Of a DNA stretch of 64,000 nucleotides, positions 22,135 to 32,427 are shown in pieces; the first letter of the stretch is position 1, and the number at the start of each line of letters is the position of its first letter. Origin of the DNA: Alternaria dauci. Lineage: Eukaryota > Ascomycota > Dothideomycetes > Pleosporales > Pleosporaceae. The DNA is taken from assembly GCF_042100115.1 (NCBI RefSeq), contig NC_091273.1, positions 2,418,001 through 2,482,000 on the forward strand. Reading direction: 5' to 3'. The notes under the pieces were generated by a model. The model was not told where the DNA came from. It saw nothing but the letters and a program-made list of their open reading frames with translations, and did no database searches. Position numbers and translations under genes: made by a program.

Positions 22135-22931
22135 ATGTGCTACCACAACTACTCACAGCACAATGGGTAAGTCATTACATACCGCAGCGGGATCATTGGA
22201 GAGCGGTCCTTCCTGAAAGCTGCCTCTCTAACTGCTTGATCCTCAGGTGCGGCCACATTGGAGAGTCACATACGCAGCCGTGGACGCTGTGCGACACGGC
22301 GATAGAGACGCTTAACCGCATTCGCGGGCCAAACTCCCCACCAGTCTCTCCGCCTGCAGTAAACTTTGCATCACCACCAAAGCGCAGCTCGTCCACACGA
22401 CGTTTCTTCTCGCTGAGTGGCCAGCTTTCCCGCTCATCTACAAATGCGTCGACAAATTCGCGACGCGCGGTTTCTGGCCCTCCAGGCGCAACCACGCCCA
22501 GAACCTCAGACTCAAGCGCGGGGTCCTACAATTGTACCACGGCCCTGGATTATAGCACCCTGCCAGATCACCAGCTCGCAGCCGTGAAGTGCGAGGTTCC
22601 AATCAAGCGCACGCATGTCAGCAGGGAGATGGCCGTCTGCAAAGATTGCGCACGCGAGATTGGCAATATGCGCAACATGATTCGGACATATGATAAAACT
22701 GGTAGCATACGCGGCACCATCGCGTTTGAAAAGTTTCTCAGGTGGGAGGGAGAAGGAGGAGGGGAAAGAGAGGGTGATTTGACGGTACCGCTGAATGATG
22801 GTGATGACGGCGGGTTGTTTGGGGCGAGGCAGGCTATCATCCTGGGTCATCCAGAAAGCTCGTTGAACGCGCAGGGGCCGCGTGGCTTGGGAACGCTGGA
22901 ACGCGAAGGGGGTACTGGGTATCGCTATTGA
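22135..22931 (+). CDS. hypothetical protein with N-terminal Cys/His signature (copy 1)
   Basis: Two exons, 22135-22166 and 22247-22931 (gtaagt donor, ctaac branch, cctcag acceptor); 238 residues. The N-terminus reads M-C-x9-C-G-H-x4-H-x3-W-T-L-C and a C-x2-C (CKDC) occurs near residue 174, a pattern suggesting a small metal-binding fold. The middle is Ser/Pro/Thr-rich and probably disordered (RSSSTRRFFSLSG). The acidic/Gly segment near 205 is low complexity. The N-terminal Cys/His spacing is shared with the gene at 25496. A longer frame starting at 22014 is rejected because splicing removes the region between the exons. Proteins beginning with Met-Cys and a Cys-x-His pair are frequent uncharacterised fungal proteins. 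Function unknown. Confidence 0.7.
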
Positions 22932-25495
22932 ACAACAGCATGCGGGGGAATTGAAGTGAGGGGCGAGGATGTCTTGAGGCTTGGTGGTGATTGCGACTGC
23001 GCGACCCCTTACCATTCATGTGGTCCGGCCCCTCCCATGGCTTACCACTAGCGTGTCATAGGTATGCAAGTGTGAGATAATGTTCCAACCTTTCTTCACC
23101 ACGCACACACGCGACAACATAATCGCGATGCACGCCCCGGAAGGCCCGCTCCGCAGAGCTGTCAAAAGTCGTACGAGAAATGGGATCACGGGATAGTCTG
23201 CCGTTACAGTCATACCCCTAGTACGCTGCGGAGCTTGTACCCGGGTATGCGCACACGGCCCACATAAACCACTCTTTCTGTCAACAATCCGCATTCATCA
23301 AGTTCCAAGATTCCGCAAAATATGTAATTTTCACGTCAGAGCTGCAGCAGTCCACCATTTCTTGAGCGTTCTGATTAGCTCGGCCGCAGATTCCTCTGCT
23401 GTCCACATTGGGCACACGTCCCAGGAGGCTACATTGTCACGACCGCGCAATGCGCGTTTCCATCTACTTCCTAAGAACACGAGTCTTGCGCATTCTCTTG
23501 CTTGCACAGCCACTTTTTTTGACACTTTTCCCTGTTTGCGCCGCTCATTTACAACACCATGTGTCAACAAATTCCTTGTTTGGAAGCGACTTGGGCTACG
23601 GGGCGACAATCACGACTGACAAGTAATTCTTGACATGCACCGTTGCAAGGTTATTGGTTCACTCACATGTACTCAATGGCTTCCTTTGGTTTCTTCATTC
23701 AAGGTCGCTAGCAGATAACCTTGTCTCTAGGATGCTGACAATCCTACCGCTCACCAAAGCAGAGCCAATGACCGTTACCCTGCAAACTTTGGGCCTTCGG
23801 GAGACCCAAGGCCACGTCTCCATTACCGCCTCTCTAGGATGTATCGTCTATGCGGAAGTGGATTCAGTTTTCTGCTGTGTATCGCAGTACCAGCAACTGG
23901 TTGCTTCCAGCACTTTGCCTTTTCCACGCACACTGCGTCCATTGCCCATAACAACTATGTGGATGCCTCACGACATAGCAGTGACAAGAATTCGATATGT
24001 GAACCCGAAGTTCGTGCCCCATTACAAAGGCATTGAGTGCCGTCGGTAAGTTCCGGTGGTCACGCCACACTGGGTGTCGGAGAAAGTCTCTGGCGAACAG
24101 ACTGGCGGAAGTGATTGCCACTCCGCGGGGGCGCCTCATGATCACTGCACTAGGCGGGAGTCAGGTTGCGTGCAGCTCCCCATTCTATTATAGCCCCAGC
24201 GGTCCGTGACCTCGATTAGAATTTCCTAGTTGGGAAATGAGCGTGAACGCGGCCTTCTCGTTCGTCGGTATTGCTTTCCGCTGCAAACGACGGTTCTTTC
24301 TTTCCTGCCTAAACACTTTCCACAACGAGTGGATTCCTTTCGGGAATAATCACCGTGATCCTCTTGAAACTCGTCTAGTGTCTTTACGCGGAAATTGTCT
24401 AGGTACGGTACTTGCTTCCGCGGCGTGTAGTCGCGAGCTGGAGATGAGAAGCAATCTATTGGTTCGGCGTTGTGACCACAGTCTTCAACAGATATCTTGT
24501 ATACCTACTCTATGTAGATGTATGGTTGAATCCTTTGATATGCCAAGCCATCTCTTCTCCTGGTGCTTGCCTATTGGCTCGGTACAATGTCCGCAGCGTT
24601 CAATGGATGAACTATCAATCTACTTGAAGTTGCCAGATGGAGTACTCTCCCTCCGCGGGATTACAAGATATGGTACGATCAGACAATGAATTCGTCGCTT
24701 GTCTGTATCAAACGACGAGCAGGTGTCCCAATTGCCTAGGTACTCGACGGCGCTTTGTCCCGGAACCATCGCCCTGTGTGGAGACTCGACTCGCGACGGG
24801 AAAGAACATTGTCTCGGTTATACATCCGCATTTCTCAACATCTCGAATATTTCCTGGAAGGAGTAGGTATTAGATCTCCTCACTCCCCCGACCAACAGAT
24901 CAGGTGTATCACAGCGGTCACTGACGTTGTTGGGTGTTATGAGATTAGGCTTTTGATGACTCTACAAGCTTTGTAGGCTAGTATCAACTTCCACCAAGAC
25001 GAACTGAATAAGATGAGATGGGGTGGCATGAGCAAATCATTCCTTGTATAATCACGTTATTACCATATCTGAGAGAAGAACTGTATGAAGATACAGATAC
25101 GCCACTCACTCAATGTACAAACGGAACGACTGTCAAGTCCTGTTCGTGCGAGATGCAGGTGATATCAGTAGTCATAACGAAGTAGAAGCAGGAGAGGCGT
25201 GCTTTCACAATGGCCACTATGCATCATGTTTCTCTTCACTGTCCCACCCTGCCACCGTCTCCGCACGGAGAAAACACCACTAGACTCTTTCAAACGATAC
25301 AAATTCACTAGTTGCAGGATGTCCAGCCAACGCTAGTCATCTTACAACAGTGCTTTCACAATCTCCATCACACTACCTAGGTATCGATGCCCATCATCAA
25401 TCACGCAGCCACCCATCTTCCCAACAAAATCATATCAGCGGCCAGTCAACCCTCGGAGCGCGCCACTCCAACCCATCTCCAAAGAAACCGTCATC
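22932..25495. other. 2.6 kb intergenic region without recognisable genes
   Basis: Short overlapping frames only; no domain, RNA gene or transposon end is recognised. A small GGCC...GGCC hairpin occurs near 23790-23812, a CCTAGGTA element near 24734 and a perfect TACCTAGGTA palindrome at 25374-25383, shortly before the next gene. Confidence 0.4.
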
Positions 25496-26080
25496 ATGTG
25501 CATCGAGCTCCACACCCGCTACCGCCGCTGCACACACACGCGCCTCCTCCACTGGACCTACTGCCCCGTCCTCACCCCCTCCGAGCGCCAACCCAGCACC
25601 GGCCGCGCCTGCAGAAGATACAAACTACGCTACAAGCAGAGAAACGCTACCACCGTCAGTTGTTTCGAATGCAAAGTGTCTGAGATTACGGGCTGGGGCG
25701 CAGCAGCAAGATCTCCGACTATCTCGCTTTTCCCGGAGCTGTCGCCTACTTCTTCGACGTTCGCGCAGAGGTCGCCGACATTTTCGATGTTCAGGAGGTC
25801 GCCGACTTTCTCAACGTCTGTCAGTTCGCCTGGTTTATCGAGTGTTGGCACTACAAACAGTGAGAGCAAGGATAGCGAGGCCAGTGTCGCTGCGAGCGAC
25901 AAGCAGCTGAGTCCAGGATCGGGAAAGCGGTGGGCGGGTGGTGACAGTAAGGAGGGTCCGGAGAAAAAACTGGTGGAAGAGACAAAGGAGGGTGGCGTGA
26001 AAGGATGGTTCAAGAAGAGGTTCAAGCCTAGGGAGGGGTACGATGGTGTAGTCTTGGGGTTTCAGACGATGGATGCGTAG
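25496..26080 (+). CDS. hypothetical protein with N-terminal Cys/His signature (copy 2)
   Basis: Single exon, 194 residues from the ATG at 25496. The N-terminus reads M-C-x9-C-T-H-x4-H-W-T-Y-C, with the same spacing of Cys2, Cys12, His14 and His19 as the protein at 22135. A C-x2-C (CFEC) follows near residue 59. The middle has four related Ser-Pro-Thr motifs (SPTISLF, SPTSSTF, SPTFSMF, SPTFST), candidate phosphorylation sites. The C-terminal third is Lys/Glu/Gly-rich with GWFKKRFKPREGY. No signal peptide or membrane segment is present. It is probably a diverged paralogue of the 22135 gene; function unknown. It converges with RIX7, leaving about 200 bp between stops. Confidence 0.72.
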   Translation: MCIELHTRYRRCTHTRLLHWTYCPVLTPSERQPSTGRACRRYKLRYKQRNATTVSCFECKVSEITGWGAAARSPTISLFPELSPTSSTFAQRSPTFSMFRRSPTFSTSVSSPGLSSVGTTNSESKDSEASVAASDKQLSPGSGKRWAGGDSKEGPEKKLVEETKEGGVKGWFKKRFKPREGYDGVVLGFQTMDA

Positions 26081-26279
26081 ATGTTGAATCGGCCTGGATA
26101 AAGTGTACTATAAGACTACAAGGGTATGTTCTGGTTAGAACAGTGACAGATAGCACACTGACTACCTTTGGGCTGTACCTAAGATGTTCGCCTCCCAAAA
26201 GGATGCGCATAATACGTACCATATATGACTGTGCTACGATCGCATTGTCTTTACAAAAGCCCATCAATAGCCCCATGTT

Positions 26280-28552
26280 CTACCAAAGCTTCGTCTCGAA
26301 CCTCTCCCTCAGCTTCTCATATTTCTTCACGTCGCCCACACTAGGTCTAACAGTCTTAGCCGCCTCGATAAAGTCCAGCTCCTCCACAATGTCACTGCGC
26401 CGTCTCAAGGCATGTTGTCCAGCCTTCCGCAGCATGCTTTCAAGATCGGCACCCGAGAAGTTATTGCAAACATCTTGGCGGCCAATTTCCGCGAGTTCAG
26501 GAGCGATGACGCCACGTTTGCGAATATGCGCTCTCAGGATATCCACACGCTCCTCTGGCTTGGGCAGTTCGACATAAAGTAGGGTCTCTAAGCGTCCGGG
26601 TCGCAGCATGGCTTCGTCGATCATCTCGGGCCGATTGGTAGCTGCGATGAGGTAGATGCCTTCACGCATGGATAGGCCGTCGAGCTCGGTAAGTAGTGTA
26701 TTGACGACGCGTGCAGAGGCTTCATGAAGCTCGGTGGAGCGTTTGGGTACGAGAGCATCGAGCTCATCGAAGAAGATGACGCATGGAACAGAGGATCGAG
26801 CGCGCATGAACACCTGGCGTAGAGCTCTTTCAGACTCTCCTACGTACTGCAATCTGTTAGTACCGAATAAGGGTCATGTGTGAATTTGTAACGTACCTTG
26901 TTCAACAGTTCTGGCCCCTTGACACTAATAAAGTTCGCCTTGGACTCTGCTGCCACCGCCTTGGCCAGAAGCGTCTTACCGCAACCAGGTGGTCCCCATA
27001 GCAGCACACCAGTAGGCGCTGAGATACCAAATTTCGCAAACTTTGCAGGATCCTTGATAGGTTCGCAAATAGCCATTTCCAGCTCTTCGCGGACGCCTGC
27101 CAACGCACCAACGTCTCTCCATGTTGTGTCCGGTACGGTGGCAAAGCCTTCTCGTTTCGACGATGGAGTAATGGTAGGTAGGACGGCCTCGAAGGCTTCC
27201 ATTGTAATCACAGTATCTTCGAACCCTTCTGGTCGCGGAGCTTCCGTATCTCTCACACGGGTGATTAGTCTCCTGATCGACTGGTTCATGAGGCTGTCCG
27301 CATTAAGAGATATGCCATCGTCGATCTCCATCGTTGTCTCCGCGTTGGCTGCTTGCTTCTCGAGTGCCCTTCGGAATTGGTCCATAGACCATGTGCCCGC
27401 TTTGCTTACAAGATCCTTTAAATCAGCACCGACGAATCCTGCTGTCCTCTTCGCTAATACACTAAAGTCGACATCATGGGATAGCTTTGGCTCGCGCGTT
27501 AGAGCCTGGAGTATGGAGCGTCGCATGAGCTCGTTCGGTACACCCATGTTGATCTCAGTGTCGAATCGGCCTCCTCGGCGCAGAGCTGGATCCAGACTAT
27601 CAGGACGGTTTGTAGCGGCGAGTACGATTACGGGCTTGCCATTGTTGCCTTCCATAGCAAGACTATCCATCGATATCAGAAGCTGGGCAACTATCCTCTT
27701 CTCCATCTGACTCTGTGCACTATCGCGCTTGGGCGCAATAACGTCGATCTCGTCGATGAAGATCAAGCACGGGGCAACCTCCTTGGCCTTCTCAAAATGC
27801 TCTCTTACTTGCTTCTCAGACTCTCCGGACATACCCGACACAACGGACGGACCCAAAATCTCGATAAACGGTACACCAAGCTCGGCAGCAAAGGCTCGAC
27901 TTATGACAGTCTTACCACATCCTGGTGGACCGTGAAGTAATATACCGCGTGGTATTGGGATTTTGCGGTTGGCATACTCCTGGGGGCAGAGAAGGGGCAA
28001 TACGAGATGCTCTTTGAGCTGTTCCTTGACCTTCTCCACTCCACCGAGATCTTCTAATGTAACACCAGTGGGTGCTGCCGTGTCGATTTTACTCTCTTTC
28101 TCCTGTGCTCCTGCCTTCTTCTGTCTCTTAGCCTCTCTCTCCTCTTTTGTCTTTCCGCTATCTCGCTTCTTGCTCTTCTCACTCTTTTCCCCGTTCGCAG
28201 CAGGTGGAATTGCCCATTGGCTGACGATTTGCTTGTTCATCCAATCGCTTGATCGGTCCTTTTTCTCTTTTGGTTCGTCCATGGTGAAGTCTCCTTCAAG
28301 TTCTGCCATTTCGTCCTCGGAATCGGGTTCTTCGTCTTCGCGGATAACGTCGATTACGCGGTCAATTGAATCCTCGATTTGCTTCTTTGGCCGTCTCTTT
28401 AAGCTCGAGTTGGAGCGCTGTATATAGTCGTAGACAGTCGATAGGCGCAGTTTCAGCGCCGACTCATTCTTCTCGTCGAGGTATTTGCGCACCACCTGGT
28501 ACACTTCCTTGTCCAGGCCTGCCTGGAGGGAGGGACGCCCTTTCGAGACCAT
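26280..28552 (-). CDS. RIX7: ribosome biogenesis AAA+ ATPase RIX7 (NVL homologue)
   Basis: Two exons, 28552-26897 and 26846-26280 (gtacgt donor, tgcag acceptor, phase 0); 740 residues. This CDC48-type double AAA+ ATPase acts in the nucleolus and nucleus to remodel pre-60S particles. An N-terminal NVL-like helical region (about 1-75) precedes a charged, Lys-rich linker with candidate nuclear localisation signals (about 100-160). The first AAA module has GPPGCGKT, LIFIDEID and ATNRPD-type sensor; the second has GPPGCGKT, VIFFDELD and ATNRPEMID with paired arginines. The intron falls inside the second module just after the KGPELLNK segment. Length is slightly below yeast Rix7. The other CDC48-type families (CDC48, AFG2, PEX1) fit less well because of the N-terminal domain. 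Confidence 0.93.
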
Positions 28553-28984
28553 GACGACTACCGCAATTTCGTGGGTATGTCAAACGTAGAGAAAAGATCG
28601 TATTTATGCGCCAGCCAATATGTACCGCAAAAGGAGGAAGCCACTTCGCTGCGGCCAGTATACCCTGGGCCAGAGGAGTCTATGATGACTGCGCTGAGAG
28701 TCAGTTCCCGTGATGTGAAACTGCTAGCGCCAGTGAGTCTTGGCGTCTATCATCAACAATGTAAGAATGCGGCAAGAAATGGTCACGGTGGACTCCGACT
28801 TGAGATGCATGCGGCGGTGTTGTTTCACTTGGAGATGCGCATGCTCGCGTCTCCAAAAAAGTTCGCGACCGCTTATCGATAAGACTAGCGCAGCGCCTAG
28901 TTCCGCTCTAGTTCGCATACGTCAATCAAGGCACAGGGACATGTCGCATGCGCAACCCTCGTCACTCATGGAGAGCGCAGCAAT
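28553..28984. promoter_or_regulatory. shared divergent promoter region of RIX7 and VPS20
   Basis: A 432-bp gap separates the divergent starts of RIX7 (minus) and VPS20 (plus). No clear TATA box is seen. Its extent and the housekeeping neighbours suggest a bidirectional promoter; this is inference. Confidence 0.4.
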
Positions 28985-29725
28985 ATGGGCAACTCGAGCA
29001 GCGCGAACAAGATCTCTGCCCAGGACAAGTGAGTCGAGCTCCGCAACGTGTTGAGATGTTGCTGACGTGCCAGGGCGATCCTGGATATGAAGAACCAGCG
29101 CGATAAGCTGCGACAGTACCAGAAGCGCATCACCGTGCTCACCGACCGCGAGAAGGAGATTGCGAAGGAATGTCTGGCCAAGGGCGATACGGGCAAGGCG
29201 AAGCTGGCGCTGAGGAGAAAGAAGTACCAAGAGAGTCTCCTATCCAAGACGGATGCCCAGCTAGCGCAGCTCGAGATCCTCACGAGCGATGTCGAGTTCG
29301 CGCTTGTGCAAAAGGACGTCTTGTTCGGTCTGCAGCAGGGAACCGCAGTTCTCAAAGAGATTCACAAGGAAATGGGCGGCATCGAGAACGTGGAGAAGCT
29401 GCTGGGTGAGAACGAGGAGGCTCGTGCTTATCAAGAGGTGCGCGCCGCATAGCCAAGCCTCTCTCAATACGTACGCTGATAGATGTTCCAGGAAATCAGC
29501 GAGCTTCTTGCGAACAAAATGTCCAACCAGGACGAAGACGAAGTCGAGGACGAGCTCGAAGCTCTCGAAGCCGAAGTCAACGGCACCGTTCCTGCGCTGC
29601 CCGACGCGCCCGTCGCACAGCCACAATTCACGCCCGCAGAGAAGGCGCAGATGGCCAAGGACAGGGCGGCGAGACGGGCGAGGGAAAGGGCTGCCGAGCA
29701 GGCATCGCAGCCCATGTTGGCGTGA
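28985..29725 (+). CDS. VPS20: ESCRT-III subunit VPS20 (CHMP6)
   Basis: Three exons, 28985-29028, 29074-29437, 29492-29725, with phases preserved; 213 residues. The N-terminus MGNSSS is a textbook N-myristoylation signal, as in Vps20/CHMP6, which nucleates ESCRT-III on endosomal membranes under ESCRT-II and recruits Snf7. A basic helical Snf7-domain hairpin follows (QRDKLRQYQKRI, then RRKKYQESLL). A long acidic helix (EVEDELEALEAEV) lies near residue 150, and an Ala/Arg/Glu-rich helix near the end fits the autoinhibitory/MIM region. Length matches the family (about 200-225). The tiny 14-codon first exon is needed to supply the myristoylated Gly, which decides the start. Confidence 0.93.
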
Positions 29726-30141
29726 TGGGACATGGCACTGGCGTATAGATTGCATTAGAGCGCGGCGTTGGGGTATTTTGCGGGCATGGCGTGGACAATG
29801 TGACACTTTGGGCATACTGCATGTTTGCTACAGCTGCGCATATATATACACAAGAGTCTATATGGAGTTTGGTGTACGGCTTGGTGCATGTGGCGACCAC
29901 GTGTGCGAAAGTCAGGCAACGATGCATCGCCCTAGATGTTTGCCCTCCATGTCAGTCTTGCCTCCTCTTCACCGACAGAGCACGTCATGTCATAGCTCCT
30001 GCCCTACATGTACGCCATGCCCCTACCCTCCATCTCCAACACGGAAATCTGTCGACCCGCGTCGAAGCTCGAAGCTACCCCGCCATCTACCCCACCACCT
30101 CCAGCCCTACCGCGCAAACACACTCAACACCGCCCATAAAC
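29726..30141. other. intergenic spacer, promoter of the PITH-domain gene
   Basis: 3' UTR of VPS20 and leader of the next gene. The frame of the PITH gene stays open upstream to 29791 but that part looks like C-rich untranslated leader, not protein. Confidence 0.4.
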
Positions 30142-30798
30142 ATGTCGCACTCGCACTGCCACGACGAGCACCACGACCACTCGCACGCCGACGGCCACGA
30201 CCACAGCGATGACATCACACCAGCCCTCCAGAACATCCTCTACGAACAGCTCGACTTCCCCAACCTTGTCACCCTTAACGAAGACGAATCCAACAGCGGC
30301 CGCGCAATCTGCGAGAAGACATGGGCCCAGCGCCTCGACCCCGAGCCCGAGCTGAAGAGCAGCGCCGACGAACAGATCCTCATGACAGTGCCGTTCACAG
30401 GCCAAGTCCGACTCCACTCCATCATCCTCCGCACCAGCCCCGGCCCCGACTGTCCCAAGACGCTCAAAGTCTTCGTCAACGAAGACTCGCTCGATTTCGA
30501 AACTGCGGCCGAGAAGGAACCGACACAGATACTGGAAGTCAGTCAGACGAGCGAGGTGCAAGAGATACCCGTCAAGCGGGCCAAGTTCGGCACGACACGC
30601 AGTCTGAGCTTGTTCTTCGAGGACAATTGGAGTAATGGTGAGGAGGACGAGACGAGGATAAGCTATCTGGCGTTCAAGGGCGACTTTATGAAGTTGAACA
30701 AGGAGGCCGTGTCTGTCATGTACGAGGCTGCTGCAAATCCTAGCGACCATAAGAATATCGTTGGGATTGGGCAGGGTGTAGGACGGAGTATACAGTGA
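30142..30798 (+). CDS. PITH domain-containing protein (PITHD1-like)
   Basis: Single exon, 218 residues. The N-terminus is strongly His/Asp-rich (MSHSHCHDEHHDHSHADGHDH), a possible metal-binding tract. The remainder is one PITH domain (the C-terminal domain of thioredoxin-like TXNL1, known to associate with the 26S proteasome): DLNI-like LDFPNLVTLNE near 39, ADEQILMTVPFTG near 75, LHSIILR, PKTLKVFVN, a FGTTRSLSLFFEDN segment near 150 and YLAFKGDF near 180. It has no thioredoxin domain, so it is PITHD1-like rather than TXNL1. The start at the His-rich Met is chosen because the frame upstream has no domain and reads as C-rich leader. Confidence 0.92.
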   Translation: MSHSHCHDEHHDHSHADGHDHSDDITPALQNILYEQLDFPNLVTLNEDESNSGRAICEKTWAQRLDPEPELKSSADEQILMTVPFTGQVRLHSIILRTSPGPDCPKTLKVFVNEDSLDFETAAEKEPTQILEVSQTSEVQEIPVKRAKFGTTRSLSLFFEDNWSNGEEDETRISYLAFKGDFMKLNKEAVSVMYEAAANPSDHKNIVGIGQGVGRSIQ

Positions 30799-31227
30799 GA
30801 GAGCTTCACTTTAAGCATGGCGCACGGTATGGTGTCAAATCAGGTTCATCAGGGTCATTATCACGTAGCGTGGATATGCTACAGTCTGTCGCTTCTGAAC
30901 GTCCATGTATGTATATCAAAAGCATTTCAGTCTGGGGGGTCAGCAAAGGCGTATGGAGCGTTTATTAGAGATGACATACTCAGTGTATCTTTGCGCTTTC
31001 GTGGGTATCGTGTCCTCCATATATGCATATATCTCCTTTCCCTGTCCGGCATCGCCCGTCGACCTGTGCTCTGAATGTATCCACTTCCAACGTCGCTCGT
31101 TTTGTGGTGTTGCTCCAATGCAGTCCGCTGAGCGCATGTTCCATGTCCCCATGTGGCCGCGTACAGACCCCCTTTGCCGACATACAAATCCAACTCCTGG
31201 TATCTGTCCCATAGTCTCATTCCTTGT
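30799..31227. other. convergent intergenic region
   Basis: Holds the 3' ends of the PITH gene (plus) and LSM8 (minus). Overlapping short frames on both strands are not credible genes. Confidence 0.4.
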
Positions 31228-31572
31228 TCAAGTATGTTTCGTGCTCCCCAGCACCTCTCCATGGACCTTCCCCCAATCAATCTTGCCGTCAATCTCTTCA
31301 TCCACCCTGCCCACCACCGCTACACTGTCGCCTCGTATAATGTACAACCCGAGTGGTACTTCTTCACTAGGTTCATCGTCTTCTATCGGTCGGATGATGC
31401 GCTCGACGGCTTCTTGGAGGACGAGGTTCATGCTGCCGTCGCATGAGTGGAGGAGGCCGACCATTGTGCGGCCGTCGACGGTGAGGACTGATACGCGCTC
31501 TGGGAAGAGTCAGTAAGGAGGACGATATCGCAGCACATGGGGCTTACTGTTTAGGTAGGCGTTTAGTGCCAT
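31228..31572 (-). CDS. LSM8: U6 snRNA-associated Sm-like protein LSM8
   Basis: Two exons, 31572-31548 and 31499-31228, joined by a 48-nt intron (gtaagc donor, cccag acceptor); 98 residues. The protein opens MALNAYLNKRVSVLTVDGR and has the Sm1 motif with DGRTMVGLLHSCDGSMNLVL, then the Sm2 motif GLYIIRGDSVAVVG, as in LSM8. LSM8 distinguishes the nuclear LSM2-8 ring, which binds the U6 snRNA 3' end and supports splicing, from the cytoplasmic LSM1-7 ring. The length equals that of animal and fungal LSM8. The first exon is only 25 bases, so the gene is easily missed when only long frames are considered. Confidence 0.93.
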
Positions 31573-31926
31573 TGTGAGGGTTTGGGGGATGTATGTGTTG
31601 GTCTGGGAACTCGGATGTTATGTAGGGGCCGCTTCGTGGATCCGGTACGTAGATTTTATACAGGAGATCTTCTCAAAGCGCTCCCTATACGCGCCCGAAG
31701 AATGCTTGCACTGTTTCGTGGTATAGGCAATATCGCGTTGTGGAAAGGTCGCGACTTGCTCGAAACTTGGTTTGCGTGAATATCGAGGATTGTATGGATG
31801 TCTTCGGCGGCAGGAGATGGGGTAAGAGATGTCGTGGTCGGGTGGACAAGGAACACGGCGAGTTGCTTGCGCTTGTCACGATTCGGTCAAAGCTGTACAT
31901 GAAGCTCGCGATGCTTTGCGGCGGAT
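31573..31926. other. intergenic spacer upstream of LSM8
   Basis: Likely LSM8 promoter. No other feature is seen. Confidence 0.4.
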
Positions 31927-32321
31927 TCAGATGGCACGTGCATTCGGCCAATCAGAGCCGACTTCCGCCGCAGGGCCGTTCTCCCTCTTCGCAGCGACCT
32001 GCCTAATTTCTTCATCCTGAACGCCATGGTTGTTCGATCCACACAGCTCAGTGAAAGTCCTTGTCAATGTGCCTCCTACAAAAAGTTCCTTATCCAAGAC
32101 ATCGATAGCGTCCTTCTCTACGCTCATGTGCAAACCAGACAAGCCGAAGAGAGCCAGCACTTCCTCTAGCTTTCATTCGAGATGACCACTTACGGATGAC
32201 GTACAAAGAACGGCGCCTCCGTCTCACAGCCGAGGCTTAGAATGTAAGAACAATTGTTCAAGATGGTGTATTCGTTCGAATTTGATTCGCACCGAGCTGG
32301 TATAGTCCCATGGTTGGGCAT
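31927..32321 (-). CDS. possible small two-exon protein (tentative)
   Basis: Tentative model: exons 32321-32194 and 32122-31927, joined through a 71-nt intron with a perfect gtaagt donor and a weaker atgag acceptor; 107 residues. The first exon reads as a soluble segment with Cys residues (NNCSYILSLGCETEAPFF). The second contains EKDAIDVLDKELFVGGTLTR and an Asp/Glu-rich tail. No family is recognised. The second exon is clearly open from about 32163 down to its stop, so alternative acceptors are possible. It would be divergent to the gene at 32428, about 100 bp apart. It could be noncoding. Confidence 0.3.
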
Positions 32322-32427
32322 AGTGGGAGTCCACCGGACCACGCCGCGATATTTCCAAATGTATTCAAACGATCGCTGGCATTGCCTCTTTCCTATCTTT
32401 CGACAATAATTCCGCACCCCGGGCAAC

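Noticed and set aside
23785..23815. GGCC-stem hairpin that looks like a bacterial terminator
   Set aside because: The window is fungal nuclear DNA; such a hairpin has no expected terminator role and is short enough to be chance.
23630..24049. 139-codon plus frame
   Set aside because: Non-descript composition, no conserved pattern, and in a region with many similar short frames on both strands.
26898..27710. 270-codon plus frame opposite RIX7
   Set aside because: Antisense shadow; the RIX7 domains are unambiguous.
30124..30750. 208-codon minus frame opposite the PITH gene
   Set aside because: Antisense shadow with long Val/Leu/Gly runs caused by the His/Asp-rich coding strand.
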